From Haloarcula amylovorans (lineage in GTDB: Archaea; Halobacteriota; Halobacteria; Halobacteriales; Haloarculaceae), in the NCBI RefSeq assembly GCF_004681185.1, contig NZ_SRIF01000002.1, positions 539,994 through 603,993 on the forward strand: 64,000 nt of DNA. The letters are read 5' to 3'. The notes under the pieces are model-generated. The model had not been told where the DNA came from. It made no database searches and worked only from the letters and a program-made list of their open reading frames with translations. Below, in pieces: positions 42,994-51,455 of the stretch. The translations under genes were made by a program, and so were the position numbers. The number at the start of each line of letters is the position of its first letter. The stretch's first letter is position 1.

Positions 42994-43629
42994 ATGCGAT
43001 TCGGCGTCGACGAGGCCGGCAAAGGACCCGTGTTGGGGTCGATGTTCGCCGCGGCCGTCCGGGCCGACCTGAAGGCGCTCCCGGAGGACGTCGGGGACTC
43101 GAAAGATATCGCTCCCCAGCGCCGCGAGCAGTTGGCGACGGAGATTCGGAGCGCCGCCGACGCCGTCGCCGTCGCGGAGATTCCGGTCGTTCGTATCGAC
43201 GACCCGGAGACGGACATGAACACGCTGACCGTCGCGGCCCACGCCGAGGCGCTCTCGGGCGTGGCGAGCGACGGACTGGCTGGTACCGTCGACGCGGGCG
43301 ACACCGACGCCGAGCGGTTCGGTCGCCGCGTCGCCGACCGGGTGGCCGCCGACGTGACCGTCGCGGCCGAACACGGAGCCGACGAGACGGACCCGCTGGT
43401 GGGCGCTGGCTCGATCGTGGCGAAGGTAGCTCGTGACGCCCACGTCGCGGCGCTCAGCGAGACGTACGGTGACGTCGGTTCGGGCTACCCGAGCGACCCG
43501 ACGACGAGAGAATTTCTGGCCGACTACGTGCGTCGCCACGGCGACCTGCCTGACTGCGCGCGGGCGTCCTGGTCGACGTGTGAGGACGTGCTCGCGGCCG
43601 CCGAACAGGCGACGCTGGGCGAGTTCTGA
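42994..43629 (+). CDS. rnhB: Ribonuclease HII
   Basis: 211-residue RNase HII. MRFGVDEAGKGPVLGSMF holds the first Asp-Glu pair; GDSKDIAPQRREQL and GAGSIVAKVARDAHVA hold the rest of the active site and the GSIxAKxxRD motif; YGDVGSGYPSDP follows. It nicks RNA in RNA-DNA hybrids and removes ribonucleotides from DNA. The start at 42994 is set by the family N terminus (VDEAGKG). Confidence 0.95.
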   Translation: MRFGVDEAGKGPVLGSMFAAAVRADLKALPEDVGDSKDIAPQRREQLATEIRSAADAVAVAEIPVVRIDDPETDMNTLTVAAHAEALSGVASDGLAGTVDAGDTDAERFGRRVADRVAADVTVAAEHGADETDPLVGAGSIVAKVARDAHVAALSETYGDVGSGYPSDPTTREFLADYVRRHGDLPDCARASWSTCEDVLAAAEQATLGEF

Positions 43630-43639
43630 CAGCTGGAAA

Positions 43640-44003
43640 GACCCCGCGAACGCGGTTTAGACCTGAACGGGAGATGTTTTCGACAGCCCCTGCGGCTGTG
43701 CTGGCACACTGTCGGCGTTTAGCCGGGCTTGCACCGGCCTTGTCCGCGTGGACTTTAGCTGGGCTCTCACCAGCCTTGCCGACGTACCAGGTTCCCGAAT
43801 GCCACTTACGTGATATCCGGTAGTTGGCCTTGCTACCGATCCGGCCGGCCGGACCGGCGATGGGCTGTGGCGGTTCTCCTTCAGAGCGTTACCCTCGGAG
43901 TCCTGTGACAGACTGCTCGGTTCTTGCCCCCAACGCGTCCCTTCATGTCCTGTACGGGCAGTTCTGAGATGCGTCGTTCAGTGTATCCCCGCGTTCCAGC
44001 GGG
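43640..44003 (-). ncRNA. Candidate structured RNA with promoter and terminal hairpins
   Basis: Minus-strand unit. A TATA box (44025-44033) predicts a start near 44002, right at a CCCGC/GCGGG hairpin (43988-44003). Internal helices: GGTAG with CTACC (43819-43837), a TCCGGCCGGCCGGA palindrome (43840-43853), and a four-way junction closed by GTCGGC/GCCGAC (43711-43716 with 43778-43783). The junction encloses three hairpins: 43722-43738, 43742-43753 and 43758-43774. Two of them are near copies with GNRA-like loops. A CCGC/GCGG hairpin followed by TCTTTCC would end it near 43640. It is not RNase P, SRP or tRNA by motif. It may be an omega-RNA/TnpB remnant. Confidence 0.5.
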
Positions 44004-44024
44004 AATAGAACCTACGTCGCGTAC

Positions 44025-44033
44025 GGATATAAG
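44025..44033 (-). promoter_or_regulatory. Minus-strand TATA box for the candidate RNA
   Basis: GGATATAAG on the plus strand reads CTTATATCC on the minus strand. It is placed about 27 nt before the first hairpin of the candidate RNA. Confidence 0.5.
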
Positions 44034-44140
44034 TCAATCTAAAGTAATTTGTCAACCAGTACCAAACAGTATCGTGTGACTGGATCGAAACGAAGTCATC
44101 GACCGCAGAAACGCCCGCTGGTGATGGGGTTTCGCCCCGC

Positions 44141-45727
44141 TCAGCTCTCGTCCAGCACGAGGTTTCGGAGGATGTCACCGTAGGCCGGCCGCGTCACCAG
44201 CACGCCGATGAGGACGCCGACGATGGTGATGATAGCGAACCCGGAGAGGTCGCCGAGCGAGAGCACCATCAGCGGACTCATGGCGACGATCGTCGTCGCC
44301 GCGGCCGCGCCGATGACCCAGAATGCCTTGCGGAAGCGGTTCTGGAACACTCTCCCGGTCTCGACTTCACCCTGTTGTAGTATCTCGTCGGCGATGATGA
44401 TGAGGTCGTCCACCCCCGTCCCGATGACGGCGATGAATCCCGCCAAGTGAGATAAGTTCAGCGGGTACTGGACGAACGCGACGAAGCCAAGGAGGATGAA
44501 CACCTCGGAGAGCGCCGTCACTATCATCGGCAGTGCGACCTCTGCCCGACCGTAGCGCCCGTAGACGACCAGACTGACCGCGGCGACGGCGAGCAAGCCC
44601 GTTAGCAGCGAGTTCGTCTTGAACTGGTCGGCTAATGCCGGTTCGAGCGAGCGCGTCTGCGTCACCTGCGGGTCGAAGTTGAGCGGCGCGGGGAGCTGTC
44701 CCGCGTCGAGGCTGAGCTTCACCTGCTGTGCCTTCTCTCGGGACGGCACTTCGATGGTCAGCGTCGGGTTCTCGGCGAAGGAGCCGTCGGCGAAGGAGCT
44801 GCCGAGCCCAGGCTTGACGCTGCCGTTGAAGACGATTTCGTCTTCGTAGGTGACCTGCAGGCACTCGACGGGTTGCCCTCTGGCCTGGGCTTGCTGAGGA
44901 CTACAGAACCCGCCGTTACCGAATCCGGCGGCGGCCATCTCCTGTGCGAACGACTGGGCCGCCCCTTCCTCCATCGTCACCGAGAACGTGTACGACTCGC
45001 CACCGGCAGAAGTCTGCTGCTGGTTTATCGTCCCAGTTCCCCGGATCGCCTCAGCCCCTTGATCCAGCACGGGTTTGCGGACGTAGGTGCCGTTCTCGGC
45101 CGGATAGTAGGCGTACATCCGGACGATACCCCGGTCTTCGAGGATGCTGCGCAGTTCCTCGTAGTCCTTATCCGGGGCCGTAATCGCGATGTAGTTTCGC
45201 TCGCCGGTGCGGGCCTGAGTCACCGTCCCACCCGAGAGCGCCGACGTGGAGATTTTCTGGTCGATGGCCTCGACCATCTCGTCGCGCGTCTGTTCGGTCA
45301 CGCCCTGTCGGACCGTCTCGGGCTGGTAGCCCGCGTCTTCGAGCGCTGTCTGTAAATCGGACTGTGAGACGTTCTTCGAGAACACCTCGACGGTCCCACC
45401 CTCGGCCCGCGGCACGGCCTGAATGTCGATTCTATCGACGCCGAGGCTATTAGCCAGCGTCTGTTCAAGTTGGGCCCGCTGTGTGGTGTTCGTCGGAACG
45501 TCGATGCCCTCGGCCGTAATCCCGACGACGGGGGCGCGGATGCGTGTCCCACCGTTCAGTTCGATGCCGTACTGGAGGTTCGTCATCCCTTCGGAGCCGG
45601 CCGCCGACGAATCGTTGGCCGACGGGTTGCTGCCCGGCGGGACGCCTGGAACGAACAGCGCCACGGCACTCACCAGGAGGAGGAGTATCAGCGCGCCGAT
45701 ACGCCAGTTCTCGCGTATCGCGCTCAT
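44141..45727 (-). CDS. secD: Protein-export membrane protein SecD
   Basis: 528-residue SecD with one N-terminal TM helix, a large extracytoplasmic P1-like domain and five C-terminal helices. GIELNGGTRIRAPV is the first signature; the TM part shows FVQYPLNLSHLAGFIAVIGT, GVDDLIIIADEIL and TTIVAMSPLMVLSLGDLSGF. It assists Sec translocation by pulling substrates from outside. Its start overlaps the secF stop by 4 nt. Confidence 0.95.
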   Translation of the reverse strand: MSAIRENWRIGALILLLLVSAVALFVPGVPPGSNPSANDSSAAGSEGMTNLQYGIELNGGTRIRAPVVGITAEGIDVPTNTTQRAQLEQTLANSLGVDRIDIQAVPRAEGGTVEVFSKNVSQSDLQTALEDAGYQPETVRQGVTEQTRDEMVEAIDQKISTSALSGGTVTQARTGERNYIAITAPDKDYEELRSILEDRGIVRMYAYYPAENGTYVRKPVLDQGAEAIRGTGTINQQQTSAGGESYTFSVTMEEGAAQSFAQEMAAAGFGNGGFCSPQQAQARGQPVECLQVTYEDEIVFNGSVKPGLGSSFADGSFAENPTLTIEVPSREKAQQVKLSLDAGQLPAPLNFDPQVTQTRSLEPALADQFKTNSLLTGLLAVAAVSLVVYGRYGRAEVALPMIVTALSEVFILLGFVAFVQYPLNLSHLAGFIAVIGTGVDDLIIIADEILQQGEVETGRVFQNRFRKAFWVIGAAAATTIVAMSPLMVLSLGDLSGFAIITIVGVLIGVLVTRPAYGDILRNLVLDES

Positions 45728-46587
45728 CGGTTGACTCCCTCGTACTTGTACCAGCGAAGCAGCGTGACGTTGAGCATGTAGGTGTTCATCAAATCAGCAG
45801 AGAGTCCGAGGACGAGGACGAGACCGATGGAGGCCATCAGGTCGATGCCGAAGAGCGTCGCGGCGACGGCCATCACCGCCATCGCCGCGATGGAGGTGAG
45901 CGTCATCGTCACACCGGTCCGCATCGCCCGGTACGTCGATTCGTAGAACCCCCCGGATCGCCGGAGGACGTGGTTGTTCAACAGAATGTCCGAGTCGACG
46001 CTATATCCGATGAGCATCAGCAAGGCGGCGACAGTGCCGAGCGAGAGCTTGATGTCGACGAGGTTCATCACCGCGACGGGGATGACGATGTCCGAAAACG
46101 CCGAGAGGACGATGGCGATGCTTGGGACGAACGTCCGGAAGAAAGCAAAGGCGAGGAGGCTCATCCCGACGAACGCGATGGCCATTCCGATGACGGCCAT
46201 TTGCTGGTTCTGCCCGCCGAAGACCGGCGAGACCGACCCGCTCCCGCGTAACTCCATCTGTTCGTTATTTATTGCAGTCTGGCGAATCTGCCCCATCTCG
46301 GAGGACTCGAACGTGACGATGTACTGGTTGTTCTCCCCGGCGACACCCTGGACGGAGACGATCGGGTCGTCGAACGAAGAGCGTATCTCCTCCTGTGAGA
46401 GCGACGTCTGAACCGTGATTTCGGAGCCACCCGTGAAGTCGATCCCCATCGTGACCGGCGCGCCGGTCAGCACCCACCATCCGGCGATAACCGCCAGGGC
46501 CAGCGCCAGTACCGCCAGCGGTATCGCCACCAGCTGGCGGTTCGAATACTGGGTATAATCGACTTCGGGGACCTCGAACGCGACCAT
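45724..46587 (-). CDS. secF: Protein-export membrane protein SecF
   Basis: 287-residue SecF. An N-terminal helix precedes TMGIDFTGGSEITVQTSL, the family signature; GTVAALLMLIGYSVDSDILL and RTGVTMTLTSIAAMAVM mark the RND-like TM half. The start at 46587 (MVAFEVPEVDY) is chosen because the longer frame adds an arginine-rich stretch. SecF precedes SecD, the usual archaeal order. Confidence 0.95.
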   Translation of the reverse strand: MVAFEVPEVDYTQYSNRQLVAIPLAVLALALAVIAGWWVLTGAPVTMGIDFTGGSEITVQTSLSQEEIRSSFDDPIVSVQGVAGENNQYIVTFESSEMGQIRQTAINNEQMELRGSGSVSPVFGGQNQQMAVIGMAIAFVGMSLLAFAFFRTFVPSIAIVLSAFSDIVIPVAVMNLVDIKLSLGTVAALLMLIGYSVDSDILLNNHVLRRSGGFYESTYRAMRTGVTMTLTSIAAMAVMAVAATLFGIDLMASIGLVLVLGLSADLMNTYMLNVTLLRWYKYEGVNR

Positions 46588-46659
46588 GGGCGAGGGGTTG
46601 GCACGCCCCCGAATAAGCCTTCCCAATCCGGACTGGGTCGGTGCCGCCCGAAGCGCCGG

Positions 46660-47127
46660 TCAGTCGGGCAGATAGCGGACGCTTACCACACCTGCGGCGG
46701 TTCGTACTTCGACCCGATCGACGCCGAGGCGGGCGGCCCGCGAACGGGTCGCCTCGTCTTCGAGAATCTCCTCGGCGGCGGATTCGGTTCGCTCCTCGGG
46801 CACCGTCAGGACGTGAATCTCGCCCTCGCCAGCCCGCTCGCGGGTCGTCACCTCGCCGACGGACTGGTCGGCTGCGAGGTCCTTCGCCTGCGTCGTCGGT
46901 GCGAGGTCGACCGTCTCGACGGGAATCGTCCGCTCGTCGGCGAGATCGATCACGGTGTAGGTCATCTCCATCGGCGGTTCCGGTTCGACCGTCGCCTCGA
47001 CGACCGATCCGGCTTCCAGTCCGGGATTTTCTGCAAGCGTCAGGACCTGTGAATCGGCTACGTCCCGGAGCGTCGCGGACTCCTCGTCGGCGTGGGTAAC
47101 CAGAAACGTCCCCTCTTTCGTTGTCAT
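46660..47127 (-). CDS. DUF5812 haloarchaeal protein
   Basis: 155-residue acidic protein opening MTTKEGTFLVTHADEES with a first beta-rich part (about 1-70), then a helical region with PTTQAKDLAADQSVGEV and a C-terminal RVEVRTAAGVVSVRYLPD. This pattern matches the haloarchaea-wide DUF5812 family. No function is known. It is on the same strand as secF but 72 nt upstream of its start. Confidence 0.75.
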   Translation of the reverse strand: MTTKEGTFLVTHADEESATLRDVADSQVLTLAENPGLEAGSVVEATVEPEPPMEMTYTVIDLADERTIPVETVDLAPTTQAKDLAADQSVGEVTTRERAGEGEIHVLTVPEERTESAAEEILEDEATRSRAARLGVDRVEVRTAAGVVSVRYLPD

Positions 47128-47172
47128 GGATACGCTTACGCCAGCGGCGTTTTTCCGGGTTTCGACCCGTCG

Positions 47173-47703
47173 CTATCGCAGGAAGCGGTGGACAGCGTAC
47201 AGCAGCGCGGCAGCCAAGACAGGGGGAGCGAGCCCCGCGAGTTGCGGCGCAGCGTACAGCGTCTGGACGACGGCGCTCCCGGTCGGCTCCTGTAACTGCG
47301 GGGGAACCGAGACGACGAGACCGACGTACAGCGACGCGACGAAGACGAACCCGGACAGTGCGAGGGCGCGGTCGTACACGACCGAGGATTCGGTGCGACG
47401 GTGCCGTCGCGCGACCAGCAGGATCGGGGTCAGTAGGGGCGCGACGACGAGCAGGCCCACGAACAGGAAAAACGAACGCGAGAAGGTGAACGTCCCGCCG
47501 CGAAGCCCCTCAGACCCGGACAACAGCACGAGTAATCCGAGTGCGAAGGCGAGCGCGATGGCGAGGGTCAACAGCAGCGCCACCACGAGGTACCCCTTGA
47601 ACAGCCACGAGTCGCTCGCGCCCAGCGCGTAGCGAAACGCCCCCGGGAGACCGTTGTAGGAGTTCGTCGTCTCCTCGGCGGAGACGGTCGACGCGTCTGT
47701 CAT
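47173..47703 (-). CDS. Four-TM membrane protein of unknown function
   Basis: 176-residue protein with an acidic N terminus (MTDASTVSAEETTNSYNG) and four hydrophobic helices at about residues 36-60, 72-93, 106-127 and 140-170. It ends with a basic tail. The start at 47703 is chosen since the frame from 47787 has no protein-like start. Family not recognised. Confidence 0.65.
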   Translation of the reverse strand: MTDASTVSAEETTNSYNGLPGAFRYALGASDSWLFKGYLVVALLLTLAIALAFALGLLVLLSGSEGLRGGTFTFSRSFFLFVGLLVVAPLLTPILLVARRHRRTESSVVYDRALALSGFVFVASLYVGLVVSVPPQLQEPTGSAVVQTLYAAPQLAGLAPPVLAAALLYAVHRFLR

Positions 47704-47789
47704 CACCGTTGCTATGGCGACGGGGCGGTTAAACGCCCCGCTCTCCGTCAGCCGCGAGCTATTTGTAACGCCGAATCGACGGGCCACGT

Positions 47790-49094
47790 ATGTACGTGGA
47801 CATCGGTGCCGCGCTTGGTACCGTCGCCGAGCCGGGCATCGACGAGGCGGAACTCGAAGAACTCGACGAGCGAGTGGCCGAGGCCCACGAGCGTATCGCG
47901 GCGGGGCGAGCGGACGACGAGTTCGGCTACGCCGCGCTGAACCTGCCGGAGCGAACGGACGCCGACGCGATTCGAGAGGCCATTTCTCCCGTGGCCGACG
48001 CCGAATACGTTCTCACGGTCGGCATCGGTGGCTCGGCGTTAGGTGCAAAGACGATTACCTCGGCGCTGGCGGAGAACCCCGAGCGACACGTTGTGTTGGA
48101 CAACGTCGACCCCGAACACGTCGAACGGACGCTCTCGGACCTCCCGCTCTCCCAGACCGCTATCAACGTCGTCTCGAAGTCCGGAACGACGGCGGAGACG
48201 CTGGCGAACTTCCTCGTCGTCCGCGATGTCTACGAGTACCGTGACGTGGACTGGACCGAGCGGACCGTGGTGACGACGGGCGAGTCGGGACCGCTCCGGG
48301 AACTGGCCGACGAGGAAGACCTCCCGACGCTGCCGGTCCCCGACGGCGTCCCCGGTCGGTTCTCCGCGCTGTCGTCGGTAGGACTGGTCCCGCCGGCCAT
48401 CCTCGGCGTCGATATCGAGGAACTACTTGCTGGCGGGGCCGACGCCGCTGACGGCCTCGGACCGTCACTGTTCGAGACGCCCGCCTATGCCTACGGCGCG
48501 GTCGCCTACGCCCTCGAAGAGCGCGGCGCGGCGGTCAACGCCTTCATGCCCTACGCCGAGCGACTGGAGGTCTTCGCCGAGTGGTTCGCCCAGTTGTGGG
48601 CCGAGAGCCTCGGGAAGGAGGGCCGTGGCCAGACCCCGGCCCGCGCGCTCGGTGCGACCGACCAGCACTCCCAGCTCCAACTGTATCGCGCCGGCCCACG
48701 AGATAAGGTCGTCACGGTCGTTCGCCCCCGCGAACGGGCCGATGTGCCGGTCCCCGAGGCTGGCCACGAGTCGCTCGATTATCTCGCTGGTACAAACCTC
48801 GGCGAACTGCTGGACGCCGAGTACGACGCGACGGTCGCCAGCCTCTCGGCGGCCGAACGGCCGGCCGTCGAAATCGAAATCGACCGGCTCGATGCTCGCT
48901 CGCTGGGCGAACTGCTCTACGCGACGGAGGCCGCCTGCGTCCTCGTCGGCGAACTCGCCGATGTCGAGACGTTCACCCAACCGGCCGTCGAGTGGGGCAA
49001 GCGGGCCGCCCGCGGCCTGCTCTCCGGCGAGGACACCGAAGAGACCCGAACCGTCGCGGAGCGGCCGAGTTACCTGATCTCTGACGAGGACTGA
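47790..49094 (+). CDS. pgi: Glucose-6-phosphate isomerase
   Basis: 434-residue bacterial-type phosphoglucose isomerase of the haloarchaeal branch. VLTVGIGGSALGAKTIT and NVVSKSGTTAETLANF are the two SIS-type phosphate-binding motifs, and GATDQHSQLQLY is the active-site region with His. It interconverts glucose-6-phosphate and fructose-6-phosphate, so it also supplies the GlmS substrate. Divergent from the four-TM gene. Confidence 0.94.
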   Translation: MYVDIGAALGTVAEPGIDEAELEELDERVAEAHERIAAGRADDEFGYAALNLPERTDADAIREAISPVADAEYVLTVGIGGSALGAKTITSALAENPERHVVLDNVDPEHVERTLSDLPLSQTAINVVSKSGTTAETLANFLVVRDVYEYRDVDWTERTVVTTGESGPLRELADEEDLPTLPVPDGVPGRFSALSSVGLVPPAILGVDIEELLAGGADAADGLGPSLFETPAYAYGAVAYALEERGAAVNAFMPYAERLEVFAEWFAQLWAESLGKEGRGQTPARALGATDQHSQLQLYRAGPRDKVVTVVRPRERADVPVPEAGHESLDYLAGTNLGELLDAEYDATVASLSAAERPAVEIEIDRLDARSLGELLYATEAACVLVGELADVETFTQPAVEWGKRAARGLLSGEDTEETRTVAERPSYLISDED

Positions 49095-49181
49095 GACGGG
49101 AGTCGAGCGACCGGGAGTTCGAGCGACGCCCATAGCGCGTCTGGCACGGGATTTTTGCCGCGTCGGTGAGAGAGCCACGTC

Positions 49182-49391
49182 ATGGTCCTCTCAGATGAGC
49201 CGGTCTGGGGCGATGCGCTCGAAGATGTCGTCCAAGAGTACGCCGACGCCGTCGTGTACGCGGACGCCGACCAAGACGCGGTCCTCCATGAAGGCGCGGT
49301 ACGCGTCATGGCGAACGGCTGGGTGAAGCTCCCGACTAACCGACTGCTCTCGCCGAGCGTGGTCCACCACATCGACGACCGGTCGCCGTAG
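49182..49391 (+). CDS. Small acidic protein, 69 aa
   Basis: Acidic protein (MVLSDEPVWGDALEDVVQ then VMANGWVKLPTNRLLSPS) without a recognised domain. Codon use and acid content look haloarchaeal, and it fits between pgi and the protease gene without overlap. Being real is likely but not proven. Confidence 0.55.
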   Translation: MVLSDEPVWGDALEDVVQEYADAVVYADADQDAVLHEGAVRVMANGWVKLPTNRLLSPSVVHHIDDRSP

Positions 49392-49482
49392 TCGCGTCGG
49401 TCGCGTCGTCGCGCTCGACCCACGTGTCGCCCAATCGGTGGGGTCTTGTGGATTCACCGACTACTGGCCGGTAACTCCCGCT

Positions 49483-50274
49483 ATGGCATTCACTCCCCCG
49501 TACGTCTCCGTGGCTGACGGTCGGACCATCGCGACGAGCGCCGTCCGTGCGCTGGCCGTCGTCGCGGCCGCTTTCCTCTTTGCGGGCGTGTTCGCACAGC
49601 TCGGCTTGTCCCTGTTCGGCATCGAGTCCCAGGGTGCGTTGACCCGGTCCCCGATTGCCTACGCGGTGGTGAACGCGCTGTCGTTCGTCGGCTTCATCGC
49701 GGCCGGTTACGGCTTCGTCAGACTCAGAGAGGAAGACTCGCTGGTCCACGTCCGCAAGCCGACACTGTCGGACCTCGGCTGGGCGCTGCTGGGCGTCCTC
49801 GGTATCTTCCTCAGCGCGCTGGTGATGGGCGTCGTCGTCGACCTCCTCTCGGCGGCAGTGGAAGCGGTGTTCGGCACGCCCGTCGAAACCGGCCAGAACA
49901 GCGTCATCACGGAGGGGCGGAACAACCCGCGGCTGTTCCTCTATATGATTCCCGTCGCGCTGTTTTTCGTCGGTCCGGCGGAGGAACTCGTCTTCCGGGG
50001 CATCGTCCAGGGGCTGTTCCGGCGGTCGTTCGGTCTCGTCCCCGGCCTGTTGCTCGCGAGTCTGCTGTTCGGGATTGGCCACTTCTTCGCGATCAGTTCC
50101 GGGAGCGCGTGGACGTACATCCTCATCGCCGGCGCACTCGGGTTGGTGCTGGGGGCCATCTACGAGTACACCGAGAGCATCACCGTCCCGGCGCTGGCCC
50201 ACGGTCTCTGGAACGCCGGGCTGTTCGCGCTCAACTACTATCTGGCGACGACCGGGGCCTCGCTCCCGGTGTGA
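49483..50274 (+). CDS. CPBP-family intramembrane metalloprotease
   Basis: 263-residue membrane protein of the CPBP (Abi/CaaX) family, with about eight TM helices. The active-site motifs are present: PAEELVFRGIVQGLFRRSFG (EExxxR, about residues 169-184), LFGIGHFFAISSG (FxxxH), and VPALAHGLWNAGLF (HxxxN). It likely cleaves membrane peptides or prenylated substrates; substrate unknown. The start at 49483 fits the family N terminus. Confidence 0.9.
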   Translation: MAFTPPYVSVADGRTIATSAVRALAVVAAAFLFAGVFAQLGLSLFGIESQGALTRSPIAYAVVNALSFVGFIAAGYGFVRLREEDSLVHVRKPTLSDLGWALLGVLGIFLSALVMGVVVDLLSAAVEAVFGTPVETGQNSVITEGRNNPRLFLYMIPVALFFVGPAEELVFRGIVQGLFRRSFGLVPGLLLASLLFGIGHFFAISSGSAWTYILIAGALGLVLGAIYEYTESITVPALAHGLWNAGLFALNYYLATTGASLPV

Positions 50275-50335
50275 GCCGCCGTGCGACGGCTGTCTGACGG
50301 ACATTTATGCACACAGACAGGAAACAGCGGTGCAC

Positions 50336-50482
50336 ATGGCAACCCGGTACACGGTCTCGTGTGACGACGACCAAGCCCGGGCAGTAGCGGTACTGGCCCG
50401 CCGCTACGGCATCACCGAGGAAGAGGTCCTCAAACAGCTCATCGACCTCGGTCTCGAAGACGTCGAAGAACGGATCGTCTAG
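50336..50482 (+). CDS. Short RHH-like protein, 48 aa
   Basis: 48-residue protein MATRYTVSCDDDQARAVAV then YGITEEEVLKQLIDLGLEDV. A strand followed by two helices fits a CopG/Arc ribbon-helix-helix fold, which would bind DNA as a dimer. The start follows ACATATG-like spacing and is the only ATG in a plausible position. A partner toxin is not seen next to it. Confidence 0.6.
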   Translation: MATRYTVSCDDDQARAVAVLARRYGITEEEVLKQLIDLGLEDVEERIV

Positions 50483-50554
50483 TTCCGCGTACTGCCCCAG
50501 CGACCGTTGGTAGTACAGCCGCCGCGACTGCCGCTCTCTGTGCAGTCGCTCCGG

Positions 50555-51013
50555 CTACGCGGGATTCTTCCGGGAGAGCGAACTCCCGCAGATCGGACAG
50601 CGGTCGTGGTTCTCGTCGAACTCCCGACCACAGCCGGCACACTGGAACAGCCAGTCGCGCTGTTCGGAGATGCCCTCGCGGGCGATGACCTCGACGCTCA
50701 CGTCCAGTTTCTCCGCGACGTTCTGCATGGCGTAGTCGTCGGTGACGAGGCGAGCGTCGAGTTCGAAGGCGGCGGCGACGAGACGAACGTCAGTTTCGGA
50801 GAGTTCCGCGAGGTCGCCCGTCTCTCTGGCGGCGCGTTCGATGCGCTCGACTGTGTTCTCCTCCGGGATGTGGAGGTGCATTCCCGAGCCTTCGAGGGCG
50901 TCGAAGCGAAACGCCGCCTCGCCTTCGAGTTCTTCCTGGACGAGCGGGATCGAAGCGATGCGCTCGTCGGTGTGGTACTCGTTGATAAATGCCGAAGAAT
51001 CGAGGACGTACAT
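50555..51013 (-). CDS. nob1: Endonuclease Nob1 (PIN plus zinc ribbon)
   Basis: 152-residue Nob1, the enzyme that makes the 3' end of 16S rRNA. The PIN domain starts MYVLDSSAFINEY with the first catalytic Asp and has LSETDVRLVAAAFELDA and LVTDDYAMQNVA for the other acids; the zinc ribbon is CAGCGREFDENHDRCPICGS (about residues 125-144). It is directly followed upstream by the PRC-barrel gene with no gap. Confidence 0.92.
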   Translation of the reverse strand: MYVLDSSAFINEYHTDERIASIPLVQEELEGEAAFRFDALEGSGMHLHIPEENTVERIERAARETGDLAELSETDVRLVAAAFELDARLVTDDYAMQNVAEKLDVSVEVIAREGISEQRDWLFQCAGCGREFDENHDRCPICGSSLSRKNPA

Positions 51014-51253
51014 CTACCGGTTGACGATCATGTGGTCTTTCACCGCCTTCACGCGTTCGACGGGAACCAGAAGGCGGCCCTGGTCGGTGTACTCGAAGTC
51101 CGTGTTTCGAAGCGACTCGGCGGGGTCGATGACGAGGTTGTACAGCGTCCCCGAGGAGATGTCCATGGTGATGTTGTAGAGGCTGCCGATCTCCGCCCCA
51201 TCGGTACCCATGACGTCTTTCCCCGAGAGGTTCTCGGCGAGTATCTCGGCCAT
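51014..51253 (-). CDS. PRC-barrel domain protein
   Basis: 79-residue single PRC-barrel: LSGKDVMGTDGAEIGSLYNI, then YNLVIDPAESL and LLVPVERVKAVKDHMIVNR. PRC-barrel proteins act in RNA processing (RimM-like) and other assemblies. With nob1 on its 3' side and aIF5B divergent, a ribosome role is likely by context. Start 51253 chosen because MAEILAEN opens the domain. The next gene upstream is divergent. Confidence 0.85.
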   Translation of the reverse strand: MAEILAENLSGKDVMGTDGAEIGSLYNITMDISSGTLYNLVIDPAESLRNTDFEYTDQGRLLVPVERVKAVKDHMIVNR

Positions 51254-51455
51254 ACCCCCCTTTCTGAGCGCGGTCACATAAACGCCACGGGCGTCTGACG
51301 CCCGTCGCAGCGTCGTTTTCGTCCCAGCCGCAGGACGCGTACGAAACCGAATCGGCGTCGCCGGTGTGAGTCGTTCGCAGAGACCGGCGCGAGCGCTATG
51401 ACGACGAACTTAACTACTACGGACGATAGTTTCTCGATAACTTCTGGGGCCATCT

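Larger units (their letters stand above)
43630..44140. other. 511-bp region without protein gene; structured, RNA-like
   Basis: From about 43640 to 44010 this is dense in complementary segments, described under the ncRNA entry. On the minus strand a frame with GTRWGQEPSSLSQDSEGN is open for about 100 codons but lacks a good start, and could be a decayed TnpB C terminus. From 44010 to 44140 it holds the promoter of that RNA and the end of secD. Confidence 0.55.

Noticed and set aside
43640-44003. RNase P RNA or SRP 7S RNA
   Set aside because: The GGAAAGUCC-type and CCGGAAGG-AGCAG-type conserved blocks expected in these RNAs were not found on either strand.
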